Below, one piece after another: positions 34,416 to 43,365 of a stretch of 64,000 nucleotides of DNA. A program made the position numbers and the translations under genes. The DNA lies in assembly GCF_023283985.1 (NCBI RefSeq), contig NZ_JAKIKU010000001.1, positions 186,001 to 250,000 on the forward strand, read 5' to 3'. The first letter of the stretch is position 1. Each line of letters opens with the position of its first letter. A model generated the notes under the pieces. That model searched no databases. It was given only the letters and a program-made list of their open reading frames with translations, and was not told the DNA's origin. Source of the DNA: Shewanella electrodiphila. Its GTDB lineage: Bacteria > Pseudomonadota > Gammaproteobacteria > Enterobacterales > Shewanellaceae.

Positions 34416-37400
34416 CTAGTTAAATGGCCAACTTTGCTCGCCATCTACTTCTACAGTGTCTAAATCTAGCCCATAACAATATCCATCACCTTCAAAAACA
34501 AATACTTGTTCTGGTACTGCAGGATAACCAGTATCGTTAACTTGTTGCTTAGCTTTATCAGTGACAGTGAGCCCCCATAATTGGTAAAGGGGAAGGTAAT
34601 TGAGTTTAGTTGCATGACTCATTGCAATGGCCAAGAAATCATTTTGGCTCATTGCATCAGCTTCTTCATTGGTATAATTATTAAAACCAATATTGGCCTT
34701 GATAGCATTCCAATTGTCAGCATTGCCTTTATTAGCATTAAACTCATTTAAGATGATGTGCAAACGTGGAACAAGATGCCAGCCATTACTTAACGCGCCT
34801 TGATTTTGAGCCATAGCATACATTTGAACCATGATAGACATCCCCTGGTTCCATGCAGTGAAATTAGCACTTTGCATATAAGCGAAAGGATCCGCCTCTT
34901 TTTTGCTTTGTTGCAGTAGTGCAAATTCATTTTCTATTGGCAGATTTTGACAATTAGGTAGCTCATCATGCTCAAGGTAGTTCATATATTTTGTGTAATA
35001 TGAATATGGATTAGTAGAGGCGTGACTATCGAAATCATCAAACCTTAGTCGCTTATTTTCAAGGCCATGACCAAGTTCGTGAATATCTCCATGCCCTAAA
35101 GGGTTAAAAGACCAAAATGCATCATATGGGTTTCCGGAACAACCTGAACCACAGGTCGCTTGATCGGCATTCATATGTTTCACTATATCTAACTCAACCA
35201 TCTCAATATTATGTGCAGTGGCAAAGTTGCTTATTTCGTCCACCGTATTGATATTAGGGCCTTGGAATCCAGCTAAAATATGAGGATAGTTATGTAAATT
35301 GCTATTCATAGCTTGCGCCATGGTATCGGCAGTTGACCAGCGAGGGTATTGTTCCATGGTTTGCTGCATTTTTTCTGTTTGAGAATGCACTTCAAAATGC
35401 GGGCTAGCAATTTCCGCCCAGTCAAAATTTGCGCTGGCAAGATCTGCTGCAAACTTGACTGCATCATCGCCTTCTCGCCAGTAAGGGTGTTGTCCTACTT
35501 GTTCAAAGTCTAATAATACTGGTAAGTCATTTTGATCAAATTTAACTTGAATTGGGCCGCCATAAGCTGACGAGAGAGTTAAGGTTTCTCCCGCTTCAAT
35601 TTCGATATGCTGAGATTGTAAATACTTAGGGCGGTTATAACTGCTAGCATCAAATTCTTTGGTTGAACCTGAACGCTGGGTGTTAATAAATACCCATGCT
35701 TTTACTGCGCTTTGGTCATTACGAGTCACAGTAAATGCTTGTCCTGGGATGACGTAAACACCGGCTGAACGGAAGTTTTTCTTACTGGTTATTGAGACAT
35801 TCTTATCAACTAGGTTGATGTGGGAAAAATCTGTTCGGCTAAAGTTACCTAGCGATTGAGGCGTAAGACTTATAGGTCGCTGATAAGCCATGGTATGGTC
35901 GGCAAAATACGCTTTGGCAAATAACATATTATCAAGGGTGGTTACGTCCATTGGATAATTGATGCCATCGCGGAATAAATCACCGAGCACGATGAGAGAT
36001 TTATACACAAGAAATTGACCATCATGCGTAAAGATATTTTCTTTACTGGTATCAAGCGCATTTATCCGGCTTTTGATGGTTTGTAAACTCGGCTTATATT
36101 CATCGTCATACAATTGAGCGCAATCATCAGCACATGTTGAAAAGTTAAAAGGCAGAGTATTGTTTTTAAATGCATTTACCCAGCGATATTCATCAACAAA
36201 TGCTGGAAATTGCTCAAGCATTTCAGAAGCTGACGCCCACAGTGCTTTATCATCTGCAAAATAATTACCAGGGCCTCCAATTGATTGCATAGTAAAGTTC
36301 ATATGTCCCAACACAATAGGGGTTTGTGCTGAGCTATTCCAAGAGTGCTGGTGGGTATATAACGTCGGGATGCTCTGTGTACTGGCGACCGACAGACCAA
36401 AGCTTAGTTGCTCATCGGTGAGCATAGCGTCAGAGGCAACCACAACTAAATCTACTTCAGAAAAACATTGGCTTATTTGCTCATTGCTAAAGCTAGTGTC
36501 TGAGCATGATGAAAACGAAACATTGGGATAATGTGTGCTAAACCAGGTTTGAACGTTATTGCTGTGGTTCTCAGTCAAACTAAATGTAGCAACATTAAAG
36601 GCTGATTCACTTGATAGCGTTTGTTTAACTTGCCAACTTAGTAACCGTTGGAAGCTATTTTCAAAGTCTGTAAATTGACCCGCATTGAATTTTGAAAAAA
36701 TATTGGTACCAAATGCAGCGTGTCGCACAGTATCTTGCTCAGTTGCAGCGGCTAAGATGCGTCCTTGATTGCCTCGAATTAACTCGTATGTAGGCGCCGA
36801 AGGAAAGCCATGAATCGCATCATTAATGATGATCATTTGAGAGTTTTTACCAGGCGAATAATCAATAGTGTCACTAGCATAAACCGTGCTTAAGAATTGC
36901 CTCTGCTGTTCTTGAGCATCAATAATAACCTGTTCAGTTCGTTCTATTAATGACTGAGTGAATTGTTCTGTTTTACTTGATGAAAGTAAATCTGAAGCAT
37001 CCCCTGATTTCAGTGCGGCGCTTATGCGATCGTTTAACGTAACAGTGGTGTTGATATTAGCAGTTAGGTTGTTACTGTCAGTGACAGTGAAGCTTAATTC
37101 TATCGTTTCATTTTGCTGTAGTTGTTGCCCATCAATGGTGACTGTCTGGGTTTCAACCCCGCTAAGGTTGACGTTTTCTCCAGCAGTTTGTTGCCATAGG
37201 TATGTTGCCGTAGCATTAGCATCAATAGACACTAGCGCAGTTACCTCGATCAATTCATCATTCCACGAAGTGATCGAAGAGATTGTTTCAATGCTAGGTG
37301 CTGTCGGTTCTGGTGTCGGAGGTTCGGTTGTTGGTGGCTCAGTTATAGGGGGCTCAGTTGTAGGTGGTTCAGTTGTAGGGGGTTCAGTTGTTGGTGGTTC

Positions 37401-37523
37401 AGTTGTAGGAGGCTCGGTCGTTGGTGGTTCAATTGGCAAATCCTCTGAAGAATCTCCCCCTCCACAAGCGGTGGTTAATACAAGTATGGTAAATAAACTT
37501 ATCAGCTGTAATTTCTGTTTCAT
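34416..37523 (-). CDS. M60-like (ImpA-type) metallopeptidase lipoprotein
   Basis: 1035 residues. A lipoprotein signal with T-T-A-C (Cys20) is followed by GGGDSSED and a stalk of eight EPPTT-type pentapeptides (about 32-71), then a PKD/Ig-like domain (about 75-165). A long central region resembles the N-terminal part of ImpA-type immunomodulating proteases. The zinc motif HELGH lies at residues 815-819 in GDIHELGHGLE, with acidic residues downstream as in M60 peptidases (gluzincins that cut mucin-type O-glycoproteins). Surface attachment and glycoprotein cleavage are inferred. Cysteine pairs (CADDC, CGSGC) suggest disulfides. Own promoter likely (141-base gap to the upstream gene). Confidence 0.85.
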   Translation of the reverse strand: MKQKLQLISLFTILVLTTACGGGDSSEDLPIEPPTTEPPTTEPPTTEPPTTEPPTTEPPITEPPTTEPPTPEPTAPSIETISSITSWNDELIEVTALVSIDANATATYLWQQTAGENVNLSGVETQTVTIDGQQLQQNETIELSFTVTDSNNLTANINTTVTLNDRISAALKSGDASDLLSSSKTEQFTQSLIERTEQVIIDAQEQQRQFLSTVYASDTIDYSPGKNSQMIIINDAIHGFPSAPTYELIRGNQGRILAAATEQDTVRHAAFGTNIFSKFNAGQFTDFENSFQRLLSWQVKQTLSSESAFNVATFSLTENHSNNVQTWFSTHYPNVSFSSCSDTSFSNEQISQCFSEVDLVVVASDAMLTDEQLSFGLSVASTQSIPTLYTHQHSWNSSAQTPIVLGHMNFTMQSIGGPGNYFADDKALWASASEMLEQFPAFVDEYRWVNAFKNNTLPFNFSTCADDCAQLYDDEYKPSLQTIKSRINALDTSKENIFTHDGQFLVYKSLIVLGDLFRDGINYPMDVTTLDNMLFAKAYFADHTMAYQRPISLTPQSLGNFSRTDFSHINLVDKNVSITSKKNFRSAGVYVIPGQAFTVTRNDQSAVKAWVFINTQRSGSTKEFDASSYNRPKYLQSQHIEIEAGETLTLSSAYGGPIQVKFDQNDLPVLLDFEQVGQHPYWREGDDAVKFAADLASANFDWAEIASPHFEVHSQTEKMQQTMEQYPRWSTADTMAQAMNSNLHNYPHILAGFQGPNINTVDEISNFATAHNIEMVELDIVKHMNADQATCGSGCSGNPYDAFWSFNPLGHGDIHELGHGLENKRLRFDDFDSHASTNPYSYYTKYMNYLEHDELPNCQNLPIENEFALLQQSKKEADPFAYMQSANFTAWNQGMSIMVQMYAMAQNQGALSNGWHLVPRLHIILNEFNANKGNADNWNAIKANIGFNNYTNEEADAMSQNDFLAIAMSHATKLNYLPLYQLWGLTVTDKAKQQVNDTGYPAVPEQVFVFEGDGYCYGLDLDTVEVDGEQSWPFN
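37311..37430 (-). repeat. 15-bp tandem repeat coding the EPPTT stalk
   Basis: Eight in-frame copies of a degenerate 15-base unit (plus-strand form GGTGGTTCAGTTGTA) encode EPPTT with variants EPPIT and EPPTP. Unit length is a multiple of three, so gain or loss of copies changes stalk length without a frameshift. Confidence 0.9.
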
Positions 37524-37664
37524 TTTTTACTTCTTATTATTATTTTGTATTGATATTTTACTGATTATGGCGCTTTGTTACGTCGCTGTAAACGCGGTAA
37601 TTTGGATGAATGTGATACACTTTGTAACGGGCTATAGGTGGTTGGAAGGGGTAGGCAACAGCGA

Positions 37665-38891
37665 TTAAAAATACCAACGTGTAGCCAGTTGATATTGCTG
37701 TTCAGTTAACGTTGAAGGTAAATTCTGCTCAATGCGAGCAGGGCGTGTTGAATCAAGATAATTATACTCGGCTTGGATAAACCAATTTTTTAATAATCGA
37801 TATTGATAAGATGCGGTCAGAGCTTGGCCTTTTTCATTATTGTCATCATCAGGCGTAAGATCATTATCAGTGACATCAAAATGTTCTACTCTCATTGTGA
37901 GACGGTGCTTATCCCAACGGCGACTTAACAGTAAAAAGGCTGATTGATACTCATTATTCACCACATCAATGGCCTGTGGTGATTGCATTAATGTATCCCC
38001 ATTCATAAATTGACTGATAAGCTCAATTTTGTATGGAAGTCGAAATCTCATCCCTGCATGGTAAAACTGAGTTAACCAGGTATATTGGCCATTTTTGACA
38101 ATGGTGGTATCGGCGTTGTTATCGTAGTAACCAAAAGAAAATTCACCTTTTCCTTTAATCTTCCATTTAGCATGTACGTGATAGCCAAAGCGATTATCTA
38201 ACTCAATAAAAGGGTCTGAATCTCTAGCTTGTTCATCAAGGCTGCCCCCATCAAGGCTTGGCATATTACTTAAAGGTAAAGTTTCGTGGCTAAGGGTTTG
38301 CCTAGAACTTATTGTCCAGCCATGCCAAGCTAGCATGGCTCCGACAGTATCATTATTTTGGAATATCGCTGCCGAAACTGAAAAGTCATGCTTAGAAGAG
38401 TGGAACTTTCCAAGACGCTCTAAAGTTAATTCAGCCCCAAGGTGGCGAAATTCTTCTCCTAGCCAGCTGTTAATAGCGGAGTAACTGAGCGTGTAAGGAG
38501 AAGACCAAGCAGTGGCAATATTTTCCAGTGAAATACTCGGGTACATTAAGCCTAATTTCGCATGTAATCTAAGCCCATTATCCAAGGGCAGGCCTCGGTA
38601 TTTGATAAAGGCTTCTGTCAGTCCTATACCATCGCGAGTTCCATCAATATATCCATTAGCGGTAACTTGAGCTGAAAGTGGGTTTTCCCAATCGACTTTA
38701 TAGGTTAGTCCTGCTTGAGCTAATGATAATTGGTTGCCCTCATCGAAACGAAACTTTCCTAAACCGCCGTTAGCATAAGAATCTATCCCTTGTGTATGAC
38801 TGAGCCTTGTATCGATAATGGCTGAAACGCTATGCTCAGCAGCTAAAGTGGTGTTGCTACATATAAGTAAAATCCAAATCCATTTTCTCAT
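37665..38891 (-). CDS. Outer-membrane beta-barrel (porin-like) protein
   Basis: 408 residues with a signal peptide (MRKWIWILLICSNTTLAAE; cleavage after LAA). The rest alternates short amphipathic strands and polar loops (for example FIKYRGLPLDNGLRLHAKLG, FSFGYYDNNADT, LTASYQYRLLKNWFIQAEYN) and ends in TRWYF, the C-terminal aromatic expected by the BAM complex. No family name is certain; it looks like a phosphate-selective-porin-like or DcaP-like barrel. AAGGTT precedes the ATG. Located 40 bases after the GGDEF-EAL gene in the same direction, so it is the third gene of that unit. Confidence 0.75.
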   Translation of the reverse strand: MRKWIWILLICSNTTLAAEHSVSAIIDTRLSHTQGIDSYANGGLGKFRFDEGNQLSLAQAGLTYKVDWENPLSAQVTANGYIDGTRDGIGLTEAFIKYRGLPLDNGLRLHAKLGLMYPSISLENIATAWSSPYTLSYSAINSWLGEEFRHLGAELTLERLGKFHSSKHDFSVSAAIFQNNDTVGAMLAWHGWTISSRQTLSHETLPLSNMPSLDGGSLDEQARDSDPFIELDNRFGYHVHAKWKIKGKGEFSFGYYDNNADTTIVKNGQYTWLTQFYHAGMRFRLPYKIELISQFMNGDTLMQSPQAIDVVNNEYQSAFLLLSRRWDKHRLTMRVEHFDVTDNDLTPDDDNNEKGQALTASYQYRLLKNWFIQAEYNYLDSTRPARIEQNLPSTLTEQQYQLATRWYF

Positions 38892-38931
38892 CCGTGAACC
38901 TTGTTGTTATTTTTACGGATTAATCGCTCAC

Positions 38932-41286
38932 CTAGCTATAAGCTGATTGTGATAACCAAGTTGTTAGCGCCTTTGCTTCAATTGGCCTTGAGAGATAAAA
39001 ACCTTGCCCCATTTCGCAGCCTCTTTGCGTTAGCCACTTTAGTGAACCTTCATCTTCAATCCCTTCCGCTACCACTTTTAATCCTAGGTTATGTGCTAGC
39101 TGCAGCGTGGAGCTAACAATAATTTGGTCATCTTCATTAACCATAAGGTTTTGTACGAAAGATTTATCAATTTTAAGTTCTTGAACAGGTAATTGCTTTA
39201 ACTGAGCCAATGATGAATATCCTGTACCATAGTCATCGATAGAGAGTGTCAGCCCTTGTTGTCTGAGCTCTGTAAGTTGTTTTATTGCATACTCAGGATC
39301 GGCGACCACAGCATCTTCGGTGATCTCTAATGTTAAGGCATCTATTGGGACTTGTTTATCTTTAATGGCTTGTAACACGTAATGACAGAATTGGTCATCT
39401 TTTAAGTTTTCCGCTGAGATATTTACAGCAATTGACAGTTCAATCCCTTGTTCTTTCCATTGAAGGTATTGGCTGAGTGCCTGATCAATGACCCATCGAG
39501 TTAAGGCATTCATTTGTCCCATTTTTTCAGCAATTGGGATAAAGCTATCAGGTGGGATCATGCCTCTTACTGGATGTTGCCATCTAACCAAAGCTTCCAC
39601 ATGAGTGACTTTGTTGAGTTTTAGATTAAGTTTAGGCTGGTAGAATAACACTAGCTCATCATGTTCAATGGCAGGTTTTAAGTCATTGACTAATTGCAGC
39701 CTGTCTAGTGTATTAACATCAATTTGTTGATGGTAAATTTGCAGATGTAAACGGTTTTTCTTTGCATGCTGAAGTGCTGTATCAGCTTGCCGAAGTAGCG
39801 TTTCGAGATCGCTAGGGTAATGAACAAAGCTAACCCCAATAGTTGTTTGTAAATGCAGAGATATGTCTTGATAGCAATATTCAGCTTCAATAGATTTTTG
39901 AATATGGTTTATTGATTGAATGAGCTTTTTCTGATCGGAGTGTTCAATCGCGACAACAAATTCATCGCCATTAAGGCGACAAATAGAATCTATTTCGTTA
40001 AAGCTAGCCAGCCTAAGACCCACTTCTTTAATGACCAAGTCACCAACAACATGGCCTAGTGTGCCGTTTATCTCTGTCATACGGCGGATATTTATCTGGC
40101 AGATAGCGATAGGGGACTTCGCCTCAAACCAAGCTGAAGTGATCCGTATTAGCTCATTTTTGTTGCCAAGGTTAGTTAACGGGTCGTGATATGCCTGAAA
40201 AGCTATTTTGTTTTCTCTGCTTAATATGGCTTGTTGCATCACAGTAAACTCTTCTGCGAGTTCTCGCATTTCTGCACTATTTCCCACTTCAACTTTGGAG
40301 TTGTAATTTCCTTTGGCAATATACTTCGCTTGTTTGATCAGTAATGTGAGTGGTTTAGTGACACCTCGGGCGATGATAAATGCTACGAATAGTGAAATGG
40401 GTAATATTATTAACAGCAGCAATAATTGCTGAAACCAGTATTCTTGGGACGATTGAAGGGCGTCATTACGGCTCAGGAACATGAAAGCATGAAGTTGAGC
40501 TTGGTTGGCGCCGTTGAGTTCTACTTTACCTAATGCAGATTGCCATAAAATGTAGTCGTCATGAAGGTGATTATGTTGAATGAAACTATCAATTGCTTGG
40601 TTAGCATCTATAGAATAAGTGTTGCTTGATAAGCTGATTAGTTGATTTTTTTGCTGCTCTTTAGCCAGTATAAATCCGGTGTTTAAGCCTGTTTGATTAG
40701 ATATTGACTGAGCTAATTCATCCCCAATAATAAAGCCAAAACCGACCCAACCAATGATATTTGATGCACCACTGGTTAAAGGTGAAAAACGTAATTGGTA
40801 GATATAGTTATCTAAAGAATACAGTGGACTTATCACTTCAAACTCTGTCGCTAGAGGCGTACGAAACTGCTTACCTTGTTCGGGGCCTACTTTGACTTTG
40901 CCCTTGTTTGCACCATCTGGGGTTGTTAATAACTGGCCTATAATATTGCCCTGTTTATCGACTGCAATGGCTAAGTCTGCATTAATCCGTTTACGATGAT
41001 TGTTTAAGGCAACTAAAAAGCTTCGCCTATCATCATCAATAAAGACTTCTTTTAAACCAAAATCTTTTGCTGCTGTTTCGGCAAATGCCGTTAAGTAATA
41101 ATTACGATTATCGTATTCTGATTTAAATACTAACTCGGCAATTGAAAGCTGGCTTTCGAGTTGTTGCTGTTCAAGACGTTTATTGGCGAAATAAGTCAAA
41201 GCAAAGGAAATTGCCTGTACAGCAATGAGTAGCAACATGAAAAAGGCGAATATTCTGGTTTGGATACTGCTAAAGAATTTAAGCAT
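38932..41286 (-). CDS. GGDEF-EAL membrane receptor, probably c-di-GMP phosphodiesterase
   Basis: 784 residues. TM1 about 11-31, periplasmic sensor about 32-280, TM2 about 285-305, HAMP about 306-358, GGDEF about 370-525, EAL about 540-784. The cyclase signature is altered to NGDEF (RLNGDEFVV), which suggests a weak or regulatory GGDEF. The EAL domain keeps its catalytic set: EALVRWQHP, NISAENL, EITEDA, DDYGTGYSS, the Lys in LKIDKSFV, VAEGIED and GQGFYLSRP. The ATG overlaps the stop of the cupredoxin-like gene as TAATG, so the two proteins are made together; the periplasmic protein may feed the sensor domain. Confidence 0.93.
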   Translation of the reverse strand: MLKFFSSIQTRIFAFFMLLLIAVQAISFALTYFANKRLEQQQLESQLSIAELVFKSEYDNRNYYLTAFAETAAKDFGLKEVFIDDDRRSFLVALNNHRKRINADLAIAVDKQGNIIGQLLTTPDGANKGKVKVGPEQGKQFRTPLATEFEVISPLYSLDNYIYQLRFSPLTSGASNIIGWVGFGFIIGDELAQSISNQTGLNTGFILAKEQQKNQLISLSSNTYSIDANQAIDSFIQHNHLHDDYILWQSALGKVELNGANQAQLHAFMFLSRNDALQSSQEYWFQQLLLLLIILPISLFVAFIIARGVTKPLTLLIKQAKYIAKGNYNSKVEVGNSAEMRELAEEFTVMQQAILSRENKIAFQAYHDPLTNLGNKNELIRITSAWFEAKSPIAICQINIRRMTEINGTLGHVVGDLVIKEVGLRLASFNEIDSICRLNGDEFVVAIEHSDQKKLIQSINHIQKSIEAEYCYQDISLHLQTTIGVSFVHYPSDLETLLRQADTALQHAKKNRLHLQIYHQQIDVNTLDRLQLVNDLKPAIEHDELVLFYQPKLNLKLNKVTHVEALVRWQHPVRGMIPPDSFIPIAEKMGQMNALTRWVIDQALSQYLQWKEQGIELSIAVNISAENLKDDQFCHYVLQAIKDKQVPIDALTLEITEDAVVADPEYAIKQLTELRQQGLTLSIDDYGTGYSSLAQLKQLPVQELKIDKSFVQNLMVNEDDQIIVSSTLQLAHNLGLKVVAEGIEDEGSLKWLTQRGCEMGQGFYLSRPIEAKALTTWLSQSAYS

Positions 41287-41963
41287 TAATAACCTTCCAA
41301 GAATTCGAAGTCATCTAAACTTTGTTGTGTAGGGATTTCATCCATTGACGCATTAACTTGAATCGTCAATGTTTCAAGTAAAGGCGTAGTGACAGTTTGG
41401 CTATAAGTATTATTGTTAGTTTGTAGCTGTGGGTGCCAAATGTCTAGGCGATATTGAACTTCAGGTATGCTATTAAATTCAACCATACCTAGGTTATTTG
41501 TCACGCCAAAAAATGGTGTATCAACCACAAGAACATGCCCACTCATCCAGTCATGAATATTGCAGCCCATAGAAATATGTCCTGCCTGATCGAAAACAAG
41601 ATCTTTCTGAGAGCTATCTTTACGTAATTTAAAAGAAAAGCGTTTTGGTCCAGATGCTGAATAGATATGGTGGGTAATGTCATCGTCATTAACAAACTTT
41701 AGCTGATAACCTTTTTGCATCACGGTGATATAGGGGCTGAACTGTTTATTTTCTTGATGAACTTCAACAGGTTTTTTAACCGGCATTTTCAGCTGTTGCT
41801 GCTTATATTCTTCATTTGTGGGTGTGAGATATACAACCATATTAGCCATGGGGGTATTATTTGAATCTATTACCATAAAGTTATTACTGAGGACTGGTGA
41901 GCTTAAGAGGGGAAAGACTATTCCAGCTATGAGTCTGTATTTTACCTTTGAATGTTTGATCAC
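41286..41963 (-). CDS. Cupredoxin-like periplasmic protein (methylamine-utilization-protein type)
   Basis: 225 residues, GTG start with GAGG 5 bases upstream. A signal peptide (to about residue 26) is followed by a cupredoxin-like fold. His98 or His99 in DDITHHIYS, Cys134, His137 and Met140 in SMGCNIHDWM give the His-Cys-His-Met ligand set of a type 1 copper site. A C-terminal carboxypeptidase-regulatory-like beta domain follows (about 150-210). Proteins of this type are often annotated as methylamine utilization protein, but no methylamine genes are near. Translationally coupled to the GGDEF-EAL gene. Confidence 0.78.
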   Translation of the reverse strand: MIKHSKVKYRLIAGIVFPLLSSPVLSNNFMVIDSNNTPMANMVVYLTPTNEEYKQQQLKMPVKKPVEVHQENKQFSPYITVMQKGYQLKFVNDDDITHHIYSASGPKRFSFKLRKDSSQKDLVFDQAGHISMGCNIHDWMSGHVLVVDTPFFGVTNNLGMVEFNSIPEVQYRLDIWHPQLQTNNNTYSQTVTTPLLETLTIQVNASMDEIPTQQSLDDFEFLEGY

Positions 41964-42154
41964 ATTTACCTCTAGTATTTTATTAGCTGGATGCCCTAAG
42001 TCGTGCTAAGTCCCGACTCTATCGTTTAAAACAATCATGCTGTGCTTAAGTTGTTGTCTTTAGTAAGATAGAAGGTGGTTAAAATAATAAGAACGTGGCT
42101 AAGCAAAAAATATTTCAAAAAGGCGCTAAATTCCCTAACTCTTTTAAATATAGT

Positions 42155-42184
42155 AAAAAAAAAGCAAAACCGAAGTTTTGCTTT
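42155..42184 (-). terminator. Rho-independent terminator of the SEC-C gene
   Basis: On the minus strand AAAGCAAAAC, a TTCG tetraloop, GTTTTGCTTT and a total run of nine T. It lies 57 bases after the stop at 42241. Confidence 0.92.
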
Positions 42185-42240
42185 AATAAATATTTATTAT
42201 GTACACAAGTGGTTTTTGACTCTTTGGTCAAGGTCAGCTT

Positions 42241-42576
42241 CTAACCACAACATTTCTTATATTTTTTACCGCTGCCACAAGTGCATGGGTCATTACGGTT
42301 AATCTTGGCTTCCGCTGTTACCGCTGTGGGTTTATTTAATATACCTTCCAATTGCAAGATATCTTCAGCGACATCAGAGTTAACGGTTATGTTTGCAAGC
42401 AATTTACGTTGCTCAACCATTTGCTGAACTTCTTGCATGCGGGCTTCTGTTTGCACGCTTAATACTAACGGGTTTGCTTCAGTGCCTATTTTGGCTTGGC
42501 GCTTGGTATTGTAGCCACTTTGACCGTAAGCAGGTTTTGGCGTTTGACGGCCTTTAAAGAAAAATTTATCTGACAT
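42241..42576 (-). CDS. SEC-C metal-binding motif protein (PBPRA1643 type)
   Basis: 111 residues. The C-terminus [18 protein letters not shown] is a complete SEC-C zinc motif (CxCx8CC). The N-terminus ([18 protein letters not shown]...[10 protein letters not shown]) is the conserved start of the small PBPRA1643 family of marine gammaproteobacteria. In SecA the same motif contacts SecB and ribosomes; here the protein has no ATPase and its role is unknown. CAGGT precedes the ATG. Single-gene unit with its own terminator. Confidence 0.9.
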   Translation of the reverse strand: MSDKFFFKGRQTPKPAYGQSGYNTKRQAKIGTEANPLVLSVQTEARMQEVQQMVEQRKLLANITVNSDVAEDILQLEGILNKPTAVTAEAKINRNDPCTCGSGKKYKKCCG

Positions 42577-42863
42577 AATTGTACCTGCCCATCATTTAAT
42601 ATTAAGAGATTAAAACGGTTTTAATAACGGCAGTCATGCTGTTTATAGCAACACCAGTCATACCATTAGTGAAAAATCTAAGTAGAGGCGAAGCTTATAC
42701 AGGAATTAGGTGCATTTGACTAATTAAATGGCGAATAAATGCTGAATATTAGGTATCTGTGCTGAAATTGCGACGATTGATTTCAGATGATGGTGATTGG
42801 TGTGGACGATTGATAATTTCGAAGTTGCTCATTTTATAATTAAAATCAATTGATAGTGAGTTT

Positions 42864-43280
42864 CTATTGATAGTTTACTTCGACGGTATACGACAAGGTT
42901 TGATGGCCACTGGCTTGCTCGTTTAATACATCGACCTTTCCACCAACTTCGAACATGGTGCTTTGCTGGGTTAATTGAAATGTTTGTTGCTGACTACCGT
43001 TAGGTAAAATAGGCGTAAATAAAATATCATCGCCGCTGTTAGCATAAACAATCACTTCAACATTGGATTGTTCATTACCAGTGAGCATGAACTGCCCCAG
43101 TTGATTATCAGAAGCAATACAACCATTACCTTGTCTCTGATGCTGGTCTAACTGACAATACACGCTCATTTGATTGGTAATATTACCTAAATTTAGTTCT
43201 TGAGTTTGTTCTATAGCTACAGGCGCAATGAGGGTGAAATTTGCTTGGGCAATGGCTGTTGCGAGCATAAAAAGTGACAT
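42864..43280 (-). CDS. DUF4402-type minor (possibly tip) subunit of the chaperone-usher-like locus
   Basis: 138 residues from the ATG at 43280 (GGGA 8 bases upstream). Signal peptide about 1-13 (ATAIAQA). The mature domain has the DUF4402 layout: N-terminal strand NFTLIAPVAIEQ, LNLGNI, two cysteines (VYCQLD and NGCIAS), a GQFMLTG strand, FEVGGKVDVL and the end LSYTVEVNYQ. Gln- and Asn-rich, with a single Lys and a single Arg in the mature part. It aligns by eye with the major subunit (47605-48072) over the whole length. It follows the usher-like gene by 85 bases and is last in the cluster. Confidence 0.82.
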   Translation of the reverse strand: MSLFMLATAIAQANFTLIAPVAIEQTQELNLGNITNQMSVYCQLDQHQRQGNGCIASDNQLGQFMLTGNEQSNVEVIVYANSGDDILFTPILPNGSQQQTFQLTQQSTMFEVGGKVDVLNEQASGHQTLSYTVEVNYQ

Positions 43281-43365
43281 CAGCAATTCCCTATTAGTGA
43301 TTTAAATTTAATTCATCATATAGAGTGTAATAGCTGGTGGATTTATAAACAGTGTTATTGATTGA

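Noticed and set aside
36958..37668. 236-codon plus-strand frame opposite the metallopeptidase start
   Set aside because: It is the antisense of the EPPTT repeat (reads as GGSVV repeats) and of the signal peptide region; a shadow of the real gene.
41286..41963. Reading this protein as part of a methylamine dehydrogenase pathway
   Set aside because: The usual annotation name suggests it, but no mau genes are present; the neighbours are a c-di-GMP receptor and a barrel protein.
42075..42302. 75-codon plus-strand frame over the SEC-C terminator
   Set aside because: It runs through a clear terminator hairpin and into the SEC-C gene on the other strand; no ribosome site.
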